The notes: generated from the letters alone by a model not told the origin. A DNA stretch of 64,000 bases from Trichobilharzia regenti (GCA_944472135.2 OX235267.1:21497452-21561451); one strand, 5' to 3'. Positions 46,399 to 56,110 are shown, counted from the stretch's first letter. A program made the numbers and translations.

Positions 46399-46794
46399 TA
46401 GCCACCATCCACCAATTGTATAAGAATCGATATTCATTAAAGTCACACCGGATACATGTAACAAGGGTGACTCAGTACAACTATCAACAACTTGGAATAT
46501 AATTCTAAATACAAAAACATGAATGAATGTGGAGTATAATTCTGAACACACATATGCACACACAAAACATGAATGAGCAAAAAATAATAATAATAATGAA
46601 CTATATATATATATATGAGTACAAATCATAAATGTATGAATAAAACAATTCCAACAGTGGTGTGAACACGGGCAGTAATTTTGCTCGAAATATTACCAAT
46701 AACAAAACTTATCATTGTGTGTAAACTATTAAAATATAATTATACTTTATTTGATCTAATCCACAATGCTCAAACTTTTTACTGAGATTTTGTT

Positions 46795-47315
46795 GTTCTG
46801 TAGGCACCTTAATTTTCAATATTAGCAAAAGATTAGTGAAAGTCAAATGGTAATTTCCTGTCATGTTTTGAACTATGATGAATTAAAATCTGACAAAAAG
46901 TATCCCAATTAAGAAGACACTATTGATATTAGTAACAACGAAATATTAGATGTATTAAATTAGTTACCGCGGTGAAGTGACATCGGTTAGACGACCATCT
47001 GAAAACATTCAGAACACTGGACGTTGAACAGCGATAAGTGCTTATTACTGCATATGAAACTGAATGCCCGACTCAGTATTTTACCTAGCTACTGCCTAAT
47101 GAGGAATGCTGAAGTGGAGTCCATAAAATGGCTAAATAAAAAGCTGCACAATCTTAAACCAACATACTTTGGTATTTGTCATGGTCTGAAGCTTAATTAT
47201 TAAACTTTTTGAGTAGATCACAGCATTTTTTTCGGCTCTCATTCAGCCCATTTAACGTCAAAGAATCGACATAGGATATCAAAGCTAACTTTTCGATAGT
47301 GATTAGAAGTGCATT
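46795..47315. other. UPRT intron 3, between PLE-C and SR2-B
   Basis: At about 46975-47060 'gtgacatcggttagac', 'tctgaaaacattc' and 'actggacg' recall the outer arm of the type-2 ribozyme SINE (relic). The rest is unassigned. Confidence 0.35.
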
Positions 47316-47446
47316 GTGTTCACTGACTAACTAAATCCCTATTTGAGGAAGAACTAGCTAAATGCATATCTGAATTCGACAGCTGTGCTCACCCTGGAGA
47401 AGCCTGGAAGAATATTCAGTCAGCCATAGATATAGCTGTAAAAGCT

Positions 47447-48363
47447 GTGAATAAGGCAAATCCAAAGGTGAGTAAAAACCATTGGATTTCGACTGCCTCA
47501 TCCGAACTGATAGATGCTAGAAGACTTATTCCGGCGAGCTCCGAATTCAATGAGGAGCGAAAGCTGCACAAGAGGAAACTTACGAAAAGTCTCCGCAAGG
47601 ACCGTGAACAGTGGTGGCTGACAAAGGCAAAAGAGATGGAAAAAGCATCGGCGATAGGCAACACTAGGCAACTCTTAAGACTCATCAGGGAAACGGGTGG
47701 GAGAAGGCAAATCATAAGTGAGACTGTTTCTGAGAAAAATGGCTCCTTAATTAGCTCTCAGGATAGACGCCTTGAACGCTGGAAAAACACTTTGAGGGAC
47801 AATTTAACTTGCCTACAGCCACACTGAACCTCCCCGACATCCAGAACACACCCGAATGGGATATAAACACTGGTCCACCGTCTGTAAGTGAGGTCACAAA
47901 AGCTATCTGTAATTTGAAACGAGGCAAAGCGGCCGGACCCGACGGAATTATCCCGGAGGTGTTTAAATATGGGGGTGACATACTAGTTTGTAGATTAACT
48001 GAGGTACTAGGCAAAGTCTGGGAATCAGAGACAGTTCCATCAGACTGGGGTAAGTCACTCATTATACCGATATTCAAGAAGGGAAACAAGTCCTCGTGTG
48101 ATAATCATTGGGGGATCAGCCTAACGAACGTAGTCTCTAAAATCCTAGGCTCAGTAATCATGCATAGACTAAGCAGAACTCGGGAGGAACAGACAAGGGA
48201 AAATCAAGGAGGCTTTAGACCAGGTAGAGGGTGCATAGATCATATCTTCACTCTTCGACAGATTCTAGAACATAGACACACTTTTCGGCGTCCAACAATT
48301 GCCATATTTATTGACTTGAAGGCGGCCTTCGACTCCGTGGATCGAAAGGTACTATGGCCATGA
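47447..48363 (+). pseudogene. SR2-B RT N-terminal half
   Basis: Two overlapping frames (47447-47827 and 47809-48363) form one region: 'KNHWISTASSELIDARRLIP', 'EMEKASAIGNTRQLLRLIRE', then after a one-base slip near 47790-47810 'NLKRGKAAGPDGIIPEVF', 'LSRTREEQTRENQGGFRPG' and motif A 'IFIDLKAAFDSVDRKVLW'. It ends in Pro-TGA. In subfamily A the same codon is TGC. Confidence 0.85.
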
Positions 48364-48369
48364 CTGAAT

Positions 48370-49314
48370 GTGAAGGGAGTGCCAGGAAACTACATTGCAC
48401 TAATCAAGGCACTCTATTCAAACTCACGTAGTCGTGTAAGGGCTTATGGGGAATTGTCATCTGAATTGGTAACAACCAGTGGTGTCCGACAGGGATGTCC
48501 ACTTTCCCCATTTCTGTTTAACTTCATCATAGATATGCTGACGGAAGTATCCTTAACTGAACGTAATGACTTAGGAATCGACTTGTTACCAGGGAATAGT
48601 CTTATGGACTTAGAATATGCAGATGACATAGTCCTGTTGGGGGAGGATGCTGACAAAATGCAGAGTCTTCTGAACACCTTGGGCAGCAATCTCCATATGT
48701 TTGGCATGCGATTCGCCCCTACAAAATGTAAGATGCTGCTACAGGACTGGACCACGTCAACTCCTATCTTAGTGATAGGGAGTGAAGTGATAGAACATGT
48801 TGACCACTTCACCTACTTGGGAAGTTGTATCAGCACCAACGGACTGATTGGCGATGAAATCTCAGCACAGATCCGAAAAGCTCGAGCTGCTTTCGCTGAC
48901 TTACACCATCTCTGGCGTAGGCGTGACATCCGGTTATCAACCAAGGGACGTGTGTACTGCTCAGCAGTTCGCTCCGTCCTTCTCTATGGCTCTGAAACAT
49001 GGCCAATACGCGTTGAAGACATGAAAAGGTTGACTGCTTTCGATCATAGATGTCTGCGATCCCTGTCTCACGTTAGTTGGTTTCACAAGGTAAGTAATGT
49101 TGACGTTAGGCGTAGAGTGTTGGGCAAAGAGGGAAAATCAATCGACGAGGCTATAAAGTTACATAGACTAAGATGGCTAGGTCACGTGGTGCGCATGCCT
49201 AACCACCGCCTCCCCCGACGGGCATTGCTAGCTGATATAGGTAGCAGGCTGGAAAAGAGCCAGTGGTGGCCAAACAAAAACATGACATCAATCTATGAAA
49301 TCCTCGACAGTTAA
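48370..49314 (+). pseudogene. SR2-B RT C-terminal half
   Basis: 'GNYIALIKALYSNSRSRVRA', motif B 'TTSGVRQGCPLSPFLF', motif C 'LEYADDIVLLGED', 'AVRSVLLYGSETWPIRV' and 'RLRWLGHVVRMPNHRLPRR', then loss of frame ('SRLEKSQWWPNKN') within the conserved Gly-Gly-Gln-Thr-Lys-Thr region near 49245. Confidence 0.85.
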
Positions 49315-49633
49315 ACTGAGTCAGGTAGGGAGATGCAGACTCCCGGGTTGAGACCCTCGGGACTCTAGGTATCAGTGGCTGGACACAATAGGTGACATGG
49401 CTCAAAATCGTTGTCAATGGCCAGCGCAGATGTATTCAGTCTCTGTAATCTTTCATATTCCTTTCTACCATTACCCATTCTGTTTCACTCTTATACTTGT
49501 CAGACTGTATTGATTCTCTTCACTCATCTTCTTGTCTACCTCTGTGTGCTATTTGGAAGGTGGCAACTCGAACTGGTGCACTTCGGTGCCAAGTTCTATG
49601 TTGAATCCAGACAGACAGACAGTGTTCACTGAC

Positions 49634-50904
49634 ATCCTTCAAGAACTAGGCGGCTAAGTTTCCTGCTTGTAACTTGTTAGCAGACCTGGTAGACAAGTGT
49701 TGTTCACCACTTAGGAACTGACTCTCACGTTGAATACCGTCCAGCGACCCATTTGAATATATAAACTGATTTATGAAGACTCAAGTTTCATCTCGATAGT
49801 CATTAATTTATTACAATTAAACTTCAAAACACACGAAACTACCATTGCTTTGCAGTAAATGCTCATTTTTTTTACCAGGAAATATGTCAGTGTAAAAGAC
49901 TTAAGTGCAAATAATTCCATTTATGCTCACATGGTGGTAAACCACACCTATTGTTTAAGGGCTGATAATAAAACTTGTTTTCTCAAACGTCAGTGGGTGT
50001 AGCGATACATAAACTCATGGAGCACAACAGGATAAATTGTCCTACATTTGGAGAACACGAAAGTCATGACAAAAAGTTACATATTTTATTTAGAGATGCT
50101 TACGACACTTCATAGTGTCGGCTTTCTTACCTAGGTGAATCAATTTATTTTCGCGAGAAAGAACAACCCACGTAATGTGAAAAGCAGAGACAGTCGTGAT
50201 TTTCCATATGAGAAACATGGAAAATATAAATAAGTACATGATACATTGGTCCTTCAATGAGGCAAGTTTAAACAGTTGTGACTGAACTTATCGGCATAAA
50301 CTCCTTAGAACGCAGCAATTTATGTGAGACAGTTAAGAGATATAACTATTAGGGGAATCAAATAGTGACCATTTTATTTTATTGACGTTAAATTCCAGTA
50401 AAATGTGCAAGATGTTAGTGCACCTTTTAACTTATAATGGGTTATGTTAATATATTTAAAAGTTCGTCGGGTGTATTTGGAAAATTCAGGCATTGATTTT
50501 TAGGAAACACACTGTAATTCAAAAACCCACAGCACAAGCTTTATCCTAATCAATTAGATAGTATAACCCATACACGAAATGCAGTTCAAAGGCAAGTAGA
50601 CAAGTTTGAATTATATTGTTTGGAGTTTATTAGTCTGCACATTCAACTTTAACCAGTAGTTTAAATGTTAGAATTCTGCTTAATCTACTGACGTTTGTGT
50701 AGGGAAGTAGTATTAACATGTAATAGGTGCAGGTGGTTGCCAAATGAATAGGCATGCATCATGCACCATAAACAGCAAAGTTTACACCAATCGAATCTTG
50801 TCAACCTAGATTTTCATTTTATCTTTAATCATCACCAATTACATTACAGGGAAATTCGCTACACTCGTGTTTTCTTATTTTCTATCAGTATCAGATGACC
50901 ATAC
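49634..50904. other. UPRT intron 3, end next to exon 3
   Basis: No repeat or exon is recognised. AT-rich. Confidence 0.4.
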
Positions 50905-50974
50905 CTGTAGGCGTTGTAATGCTGACATCTTCATACGGAAGTTGGTTTAAACCTTCTTCGACGACTAAACGAAT
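50905..50974 (-). CDS. UPRT: UPRT exon 3
   Basis: 70 bases. Acceptor 'cgtttactttcttgtag', donor CTACAG|GTATGG. It encodes 'IRLVVEEGLNQLPYEDVSIT' and 'TPT', then the first base of the Gly codon finished by exon 4. The 'RLVVEEGLNQLPY' run is a strong match to the animal UPRT family. Confidence 0.93.
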
Positions 50975-51016
50975 CTACAAGAAAGTAAACGAAAATGGTT
51001 AGCGGTAAGAACTTAC

Positions 51017-51059
51017 TAGACGATCAGCATGGAACAAAAACTCATTTCTTGTAGTCTCT
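51017..51059 (-). CDS. UPRT: UPRT exon 2 (43-bp microexon)
   Basis: Acceptor 'ctttgactggcag', donor CGTCTA|GTAAGT. It finishes an Arg codon and encodes 'ETTRNEFLFHADRL', matching the 'TTxxxxFxFxADRL' block of the family. The intron on its exon-3 side is 42 bases and on its exon-1 side 38 bases, a size common at the 5' end of schistosome genes. The acceptor within 'gcagagagact' was chosen because only this choice keeps frame. Confidence 0.9.
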
Positions 51060-51097
51060 CTGCCAGTCAAAGAATTAATATCAACTGAAGGATATAC

Positions 51098-51273
51098 CTA
51101 TTCCTAATAACTGTCTGAAGCACGCGTACATGATCAGATTGTGGAAGCAAGATGATATGCTTTGAAAACTTCGACAAAACGGAATCTACTTCAACGTTAT
51201 TCAATGATGAATGAATTCCTTTTAGAGGTGAACCATTGGATTCATCTTCATCACTGACATTTTCAGCTCGCAC
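51098..51273 (-). CDS. UPRT: UPRT exon (5'-most found), left part sure, right end uncertain
   Basis: Donor AATAG|GTATAT at 51098/51097. It encodes an acidic, variable stretch ('AENVSDEDESNGSPLKG') and then the conserved 'IILLPQSDHVRVLQTVIRN'. The frame is open up to about 51295. The acceptor 'ccaattccgcaag' would start the exon at 51273, but the pyrimidine tract is weak. No in-frame ATG is found, so at least one more exon lies upstream. Confidence 0.8.
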
Positions 51274-52864
51274 CTTGCGGAATTGGCAATATTTATTATA
51301 TAAAACCGCTTACTGTAATGTAGTTGTCGGGCATATGGATATAGTAGCTGAAAAAGGCTGTTTATCAGGCGTTGAACACGAATAACGTCTGAAAGCAGAA
51401 ACAAGACACTTATTGACTTCTAAAAACGTGAAAAAAATATTTTTATGGGTAATAATTATATTTTAATGAAACCCAAGGATTGAACAACACTGCAAATATG
51501 TGTGATAGTACTAGTTGACTCTTGAGGCGTAGGTCCTTTGAAAATGATTTAATCTCTAGACCGCCTGTTTGGAAGTCGAGTGCCTAAGCAAATAGACAAA
51601 AAGCCTTAAAAGAACAGTAATGTACTGTCCCAAGACTTACAATATCAATGGCTTTTTGTAAAAATGTACATAAAACCCAAGGGTGAGTACAGACAGGAGT
51701 AAGTAAAGATAGAAGACAAATTTTTGCGTTTGATTTGCACCCAATGTTTATATAATTTACATAGGTTAACCCTCAACCCCTGAATCAATTTATGACGAAT
51801 AGACCGATTTATTAACACCTAAAGTTTAACTTGCCACAATTTACAGCAATGTACGAAAAAAACAGACCAAAGGATAATAAAAGTCATATTGAACAAAAAT
51901 TAGTGTTGAGCAGTGTATACGGTGATGTGGAGAACAACTGACGCTAGTAGTGACTGGGAATAAATACAAAATGTAGATATATATATTCAGGTGAGCAGAT
52001 GGCAGAATTTGTGATGTATGCCTTTATGCACAGGAACCCACACAGAGAATGTATGATACTTTATTAACACCTACTTGAGAGTCACATCGAATGGATGATC
52101 GTCAAATAAAACAGAAGTGCCAATGAGAGTTAGCGACGAACATAGATGTATGGCCACTTTGTTTCAGAGTTAAAGTGGCAGGCCCAGAAATCGTTCTACA
52201 GGCTCTGTGGTTACGGCATCTTTCTGTCCAATATGACAAGAATATGTCAACTTCCACAATGCCGACCAGGAAGAGTGGGTTATGGGCACACAGTCTGTTA
52301 GGGTCTTTACATTATTTATTACATTCAGGTGACCCATTACAAGACAGTCAGAAACAAGACATTTTGGTCACAAAAAGAATTCCGATGACACGAAAAGGAC
52401 ATGTAAATATCTCGACTCTTACAATTAAAGTGCAAAAACACTTGTAAATTTTAGAATACAGACTAGCTGTAACTCGGAGACTCAAGTAATTAAGCAACAA
52501 ACAGTAAAAGAGAATGTGTTTAGACAGGAACACTTTTGATGTTTTCGACTTCCTAATGGGACACCTGAGTTTCGCCTGTGTATCACCGCACGCATCATGC
52601 GTAATATCTGTGATAGAGACATACCGTAAATCATTAACTAAAAGACGAGTATTCACGTGAAGCCCGGTACCTGTGACCTTGAAAATTTGGAAAGCCCTCC
52701 AAAATCTGTAAGTCGAAATGATAACTTTGGGTCAGAGTAACAACTCACTGCTATTAAATTATGATATCTGTTCCATCCTGCACTTTATTTCCCAAGGAAT
52801 TCAGTGTTTTATACTGTACCACGCGAACTTTGAAAAAGGAGTGAATTTTACACGGTCTTGTTTG
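51274..52864. other. No recognisable feature
   Basis: The start of the UPRT gene is expected here or further right, but I find no convincing exon. A 90-codon plus ORF at 52175-52447 has no family resemblance. Confidence 0.35.
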
Positions 52865-53025
52865 GTTTTCTTTTTGATTACGGCTTGATTCTACACCATA
52901 TTTTCGGTACATGTATGGAATTTTCACCATGTGATATCGGTAGCCCAAATTTTGCAAGCCAACCATTTATATCAGGTGTGCATCGGCAGGGGATCGAACC
53001 TCAGACCATGTGCATAGTCGGCGAG
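52865..53025 (-). repeat. 5'-truncated type-1 SINE
   Basis: Minus strand has the B box ('ggttcgatcccctg'), 'gggctaccgatatc' and the 'gaatcaagccgtaatcaaa' tail. The A box is lost at about 53025. Confidence 0.7.
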
Positions 53026-53034
53026 AATTGTGGT

Positions 53035-53716
53035 GGACCTTTTACTCTGTTAGCTCTATTACCCATATTCAAATAGAAAACGAAATACCAAATCAGTTTA
53101 GTTACGAGAAGAATATATTAAAGTTTCGTTACTTGGGGTTACTAAGATCCAAAATCCACAATAAACGTAATAGACTGCAGAGGCGCTGCGGGAAAACTGC
53201 TCCAAGACTTATGTCAATACAGTTGAAGATTGAACGATCAATTCTTGGTTGTTTGCTCAAACCGACTTCCCCAATTTTCGCGGAGGCATCAATACGACAG
53301 TCATCGTCTCATCGGTCGCTGTTCAGAAAGAAGTCAGCAGTAAACCATCAGAAGTAATATTGTGATTTATTATTGTAATATTTGTTCACAGACCCTAGTA
53401 AAAACATTATTTTTATATGTTGGTGTAACAATAAAGAATCCTCGAGTCATCAATCGGTCTTTTGGTTTTTTCGTCCGTTATTACTAAGCGTTTCTGAAAA
53501 ACTGCAAGGAACAGCGTGGGCCCGAGCGTAGCAAGAGCTGGGCATTAACGGTTTACGAGACGTGACTGACAGTTTCTGATGGTGAAGTCAGTTGTCGAGG
53601 GTTTTGGACTGCTGGTGACAGTTTGGATAGTCACCGTTCATCTTTCCTGGTGCCGGTCAAGTCCTCTTTGAACAAGCAATATCTGGAACGTTTTTGGAAT
53701 TGGGTCAAGTTCAACA
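53035..53716 (+). repeat. Probable LTR and leader of a BEL/Pao-like element
   Basis: AATAAA at 53431-53436 ('gtaacaataaagaatcc') about 285 bases before the gag ATG, followed by a leader rich in 'gtgggcccgagcg'. This is the layout of a 5' LTR end plus untranslated leader. No matching 3' LTR was found, so LTR boundaries are unproven. Confidence 0.4.
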
Positions 53717-54487
53717 ATGCCTGGGTCAAAGAAGGGACAGAGTGTCTTGGATGCAAACAGGAAAGTAAGTCATGGTGACTTGTCTGTTAATTGTAACGAT
53801 GTGTCTGATGTTAAGCATGACATGGTTGATGTTACTGTTTCGCCGTTCAGGGATAATAGGAACATCAAACTCCCTAAATTTGAACCACGGGGTTTCGATG
53901 GAAACCCGGCTGATTATTTACAATTTGTAAAGGAGTTTGAGATCATGCTGAGTGGTTTATTATTAAATGATGAATTGAAGTTAATGTATTTGATGAGATA
54001 TTGCACTGGAGATGCTGCAAGAGCTATACAGTGTTGTAAGTTTATGAAGCCAAAAGATGGCTACTACGAGGCTATGAGCATACTACGTCAAAGGTTTGGA
54101 AGACCCTCGGTGATTGCAAGGAAATTATTCAAGGCTGTTGAGGGTAATGGTGGTCAATTACAGGATGACTCCCAGGCACTCACTGAGTTTTTAGATAATT
54201 TGCTAATTTACAAGAATGGAATGATTTCGATTAATCGAATGAGTGACCTCAACTCGAGTTTTATCCTAGAAGTAATAGCAAGACGTCTACCCACCCGACT
54301 GCAAAGGAAGTGGGTGAAGATGAGCTCCCGTATGGAGGATGAGGGTATCGAGCCGAAATTTGATGATATCCTGAAACTAGTAAAAGATAGTGTCAATCAA
54401 TCTATGAGCAAGTTTGCCAGTATATTGAATCTCACCCCTAGAATAGAGCAGTCTGAGGGTAAAACGCAAATCATTGATGACGAATAG
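53717..54487 (+). CDS. BEL/Pao-type Gag-like protein
   Basis: 256 residues from ATG 53717 to TAG. Residues about 55-190 show the DUF1759-like pattern of Pao/BEL Gag: 'IKLPKFEPRGFDGNPADYLQ' with 'FVKEFEIML', 'LKLMYLMRYCTGDAARAIQ', 'YYEAMSILRQRFGRPSVIAR' and 'LTEFLDNLLI'. The frame has no stop, and the N-terminus is Lys- and Asp-rich as in other Gags. Expected next is a zinc knuckle, but downstream only a worn 'CFTHLQELHTKVNC' is seen in another frame (54474-54734). Confidence 0.75.
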   Translation: MPGSKKGQSVLDANRKVSHGDLSVNCNDVSDVKHDMVDVTVSPFRDNRNIKLPKFEPRGFDGNPADYLQFVKEFEIMLSGLLLNDELKLMYLMRYCTGDAARAIQCCKFMKPKDGYYEAMSILRQRFGRPSVIARKLFKAVEGNGGQLQDDSQALTEFLDNLLIYKNGMISINRMSDLNSSFILEVIARRLPTRLQRKWVKMSSRMEDEGIEPKFDDILKLVKDSVNQSMSKFASILNLTPRIEQSEGKTQIIDDE

Positions 54488-54715
54488 GCCTCAGAGAGGT
54501 GGATATCTAGAAGGCTCCATGAAGTCTAGTAATGCATATAGACCTAGTGAGTGTAACAGGTTTCGTAGTACATGCTCAACAGATAAGTTACAAGATGCAA
54601 GACAAGCACGGTTGTGTTTTACACACTTGCAAGAGCTGCATACAAAGGTGAACTGTGAATCAGTGAGCAAGTTCAGGGATAAGCTAAATGTGAAATCCAG
54701 ATCTGACTCCGAATT
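54488..54715 (+). pseudogene. Worn zinc-knuckle region after gag
   Basis: The frame 54474-54734 reads 'RLCFTHLQELHTKVNC', which resembles a CCHC knuckle in which the second Cys is His. It overlaps gag by a few codons and is out of frame with it. Confidence 0.4.
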
Positions 54716-55660
54716 GTGGTCAAGAATTCTGTAGTTGCAACTGGTAAGCCATTGTTGAATGGAGTGTCACAGAATGGAGTCATTGCTTCAGAGTGCAGTT
54801 CTGACTCCACAAGTTTACAAGGTATTACTAGTCAGAGTGAAGGTATAAAACCTCTAAGAATTTGTGAGGAGGAACCGAAATTGTCTGCTTCTGTTATTGA
54901 AGAGTTCAAAGATGATGAGATTGACGGTAAAGTGAATATTCGTGATAATGATCATGATACTTCACAGTTGTCTTTGGTTGATCATTATGAGATGAGGGAT
55001 ATGCCTACTACTGCTAAGTTAATTAAAGTTTCTGTACAACTACAACGTGAAGTAGAAATAAATGCAGATGCAGTTGCAGAAGGCATACATACTTGTGAGA
55101 CCGTCAGTGTGATTGATCAGCATGTAGCCCATCTATTATCATCATATGCTATAGCTAAACCTGAGCTGATAGTAAAAGACAGCAGTGGTGGTAATCTTGC
55201 AGTTGGACAATTATCTGAAAGCCGAAAAAGAACAGCTTCTGATCCACCGCTAAGTTCATCACCTTGTGTCACTCAGTCATCGTTGGTGTTTTCATCCACA
55301 ATGAAACAGATGCCCATCAACTCAAGTATCTTCTGCAATGACTATGATAGTATTGGTGCGTTTGAAGAGACGAAATATATTGCTCAGTTTAGTGAGAATA
55401 AGCCAAGTGTAAACGAGAGAGTAATTGTTAAATTGACTTCCATGAATAAAGGCATTTCTAGTTTCAAGTTACTATTTGAATGCTATTTTCTTTGGTGTAA
55501 ATCACTCTGTTTCTACACTTGGTTGACCAGATACTTCGTGTGTTTGTTCGTCATCTACGTTCTACGACACAATGACATGGGCGTGTTACCGTTCGGATTT
55601 GAGGATTTAGCTCATAGAAGGAAGTCAGCAAATGAACTCTGCGACGATTTTCCAACCTAG
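54716..55660 (+). CDS. Unassigned 314-codon ORF with a hydrophobic C-terminal segment
   Basis: Open without stop. It begins at a non-ATG codon (the first in-frame Met lies further in), so it may be the tail of a polyprotein. The first 240 residues are acidic and Ser-rich ('SLQGITSQSEGIKPL', 'EEFKDDEIDG'). Residues about 247-282 are strongly hydrophobic and Cys/Phe-rich ('LFECYFLWCKSLCFY', 'RYFVCLFVIYVL'). The end 'AHRRKSANELCDDF' precedes a tandem repeat. There is no RT, protease or integrase motif. It could be a remnant of pol with internal deletion, an envelope-like or accessory ORF, or chance read-through. Unknown. Confidence 0.35.
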   Translation: MVKNSVVATGKPLLNGVSQNGVIASECSSDSTSLQGITSQSEGIKPLRICEEEPKLSASVIEEFKDDEIDGKVNIRDNDHDTSQLSLVDHYEMRDMPTTAKLIKVSVQLQREVEINADAVAEGIHTCETVSVIDQHVAHLLSSYAIAKPELIVKDSSGGNLAVGQLSESRKRTASDPPLSSSPCVTQSSLVFSSTMKQMPINSSIFCNDYDSIGAFEETKYIAQFSENKPSVNERVIVKLTSMNKGISSFKLLFECYFLWCKSLCFYTWLTRYFVCLFVIYVLRHNDMGVLPFGFEDLAHRRKSANELCDDFPT

Positions 55661-56110
55661 GGCGTCAACCTGAGAAGGGTTGTAGGCGTACTGCTGTAAG
55701 TCGTACAATTCTTCAAAGGGTAGCGCATCAATGAGCAGTGCAATGTGCTTGGTGTATGATTTTGTACATCTGTTCATATTGCATATACTGAATTGATATC
55801 ATCTGTCATCTAGCTGTTGGTAATTCTGTTTGTGTCCGGACGACTTCCACTTGGATCATCAACCTGAGAAGGAATGTAGGCGTACTGCTGTAAGTCCTAC
55901 AGTTCTTCAAGGGTAGTTTGTCGTGCCAGAATACACAACATTTGATGTGTTGATTGTACATATGTTTGTGTTAAATAATTGTGGGAGTTCCAATCGATGT
56001 AATTGTTGGTTAATCTTGTTTGTGTCCGTACATTCCACAAATTACAATCGTCAACCTGAGAAGGGTTGTAGGCGTACTGGTGTAAGTCCTGCAATTCTTC
56101 AAAGGAATTC
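55658..56110 (+). repeat. Tandem repeat, about 190-bp unit, 2.3 copies
   Basis: The unit starts 'tcaacctgagaagggttg' followed by 'taggcgtactgctgtaagtc' and 'caattcttcaaagg'. It occurs at 55665, 55859 and 56050. Unit inner parts share 'tctgtttgtgtccg'. The second and third starts are well conserved while the inner parts have drifted. Confidence 0.8.

Larger units (their letters stand above)
45968..46422. mobile_element. Palindromic SM-alpha-like SINE pair inserted in PLE-C arm, 13-bp TSD
   Basis: 'agaatcgatattc' occurs at 45955-45967 and 46423-46435 and joins the arm when the insert is removed. Inside, 46081-46240 and 46263-46422 are 160-bp inverted copies around a 22-base spacer (46241-46262). 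The left 113 bp (45968-46080) are an unpaired tail. Each arm is an SM-alpha-like SINE. The minus copy has an A box ('tggtctagtgg') whose sequence lies in the spacer, and a B box ('gggttcgagcctc'). The plus copy lacks the first about 20 bases. Few differences separate the arms, so the pair is young or was copied from itself. Confidence 0.85.
43762..46782 (+). mobile_element. Penelope-like element with about 430-bp inverted arms (PLE-C), 12-bp TSD
   Basis: The direct repeat 'tgagattttgtt' lies at 43750-43761 and 46783-46794. The left arm is about 43762-44187. The right arm is 45862-45967 plus 46436-46752, interrupted by a 455-bp insertion. The arms include 'ggtaatatttcgagcaaaat', a (TA)n run, 'tgactgagtcacccttg'-like sequence and 'gaatatcgattctgttatg'. 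They reach into the ends of the coding region. A 30-bp tail (46753-46782) is unpaired and only on the right. The element sits in UPRT intron 3 in the opposite orientation to the gene. Confidence 0.85.
47328..49621 (+). mobile_element. SR2-type element, subfamily B, 5'-truncated, 12-bp TSD
   Basis: 'gtgttcactgac' at 47316-47327 and 49622-49633. It starts after the endonuclease and covers the whole RT, the C-terminal domain and the 3' UTR ending in (ACAG)n at about 49607-49621. It is broken by a frameshift near 47810, the TGA at 48361-48363 and a frameshift near 49250. It is very similar to 37068-39590. Confidence 0.9.
35020..51273 (-). other. UPRT: Uracil phosphoribosyltransferase homologue, six-exon gene span
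   Basis: The exons listed separately join in this order: 51098-51273, 51017-51059, 50905-50974, 42632-42862, 41346-41444, 35020-35126 (726 bases, about 241 residues). The phase bookkeeping closes at every junction and every intron is GT..AG. The product follows the metazoan UPRT family, which is related to enzymes that make UMP from uracil and PRPP. The PRPP-loop reads 'YPILATGTTV' (bacterial-type enzymes have DPMLATGGS) and the C-terminal uracil-site segment is 'SHFGQRYFGTS', lacking the GLGD-type insertion and the final Asp. Activity as a true UPRT is therefore doubtful, as for the vertebrate homologue. Upstream exons, including the start codon, were not found. The long introns hold transposons, all described separately. 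Confidence 0.85.

Noticed and set aside
52175..52447. 90-codon plus-strand ORF as a UPRT 5' exon or a new gene
   Set aside because: Wrong strand for UPRT and no recognisable motif or splice signals.
55658..56110. CRISPR-like or LTR repeat
   Set aside because: Units are about 190 bp head-to-tail with drifting interiors, and no second LTR copy exists upstream of the gag.
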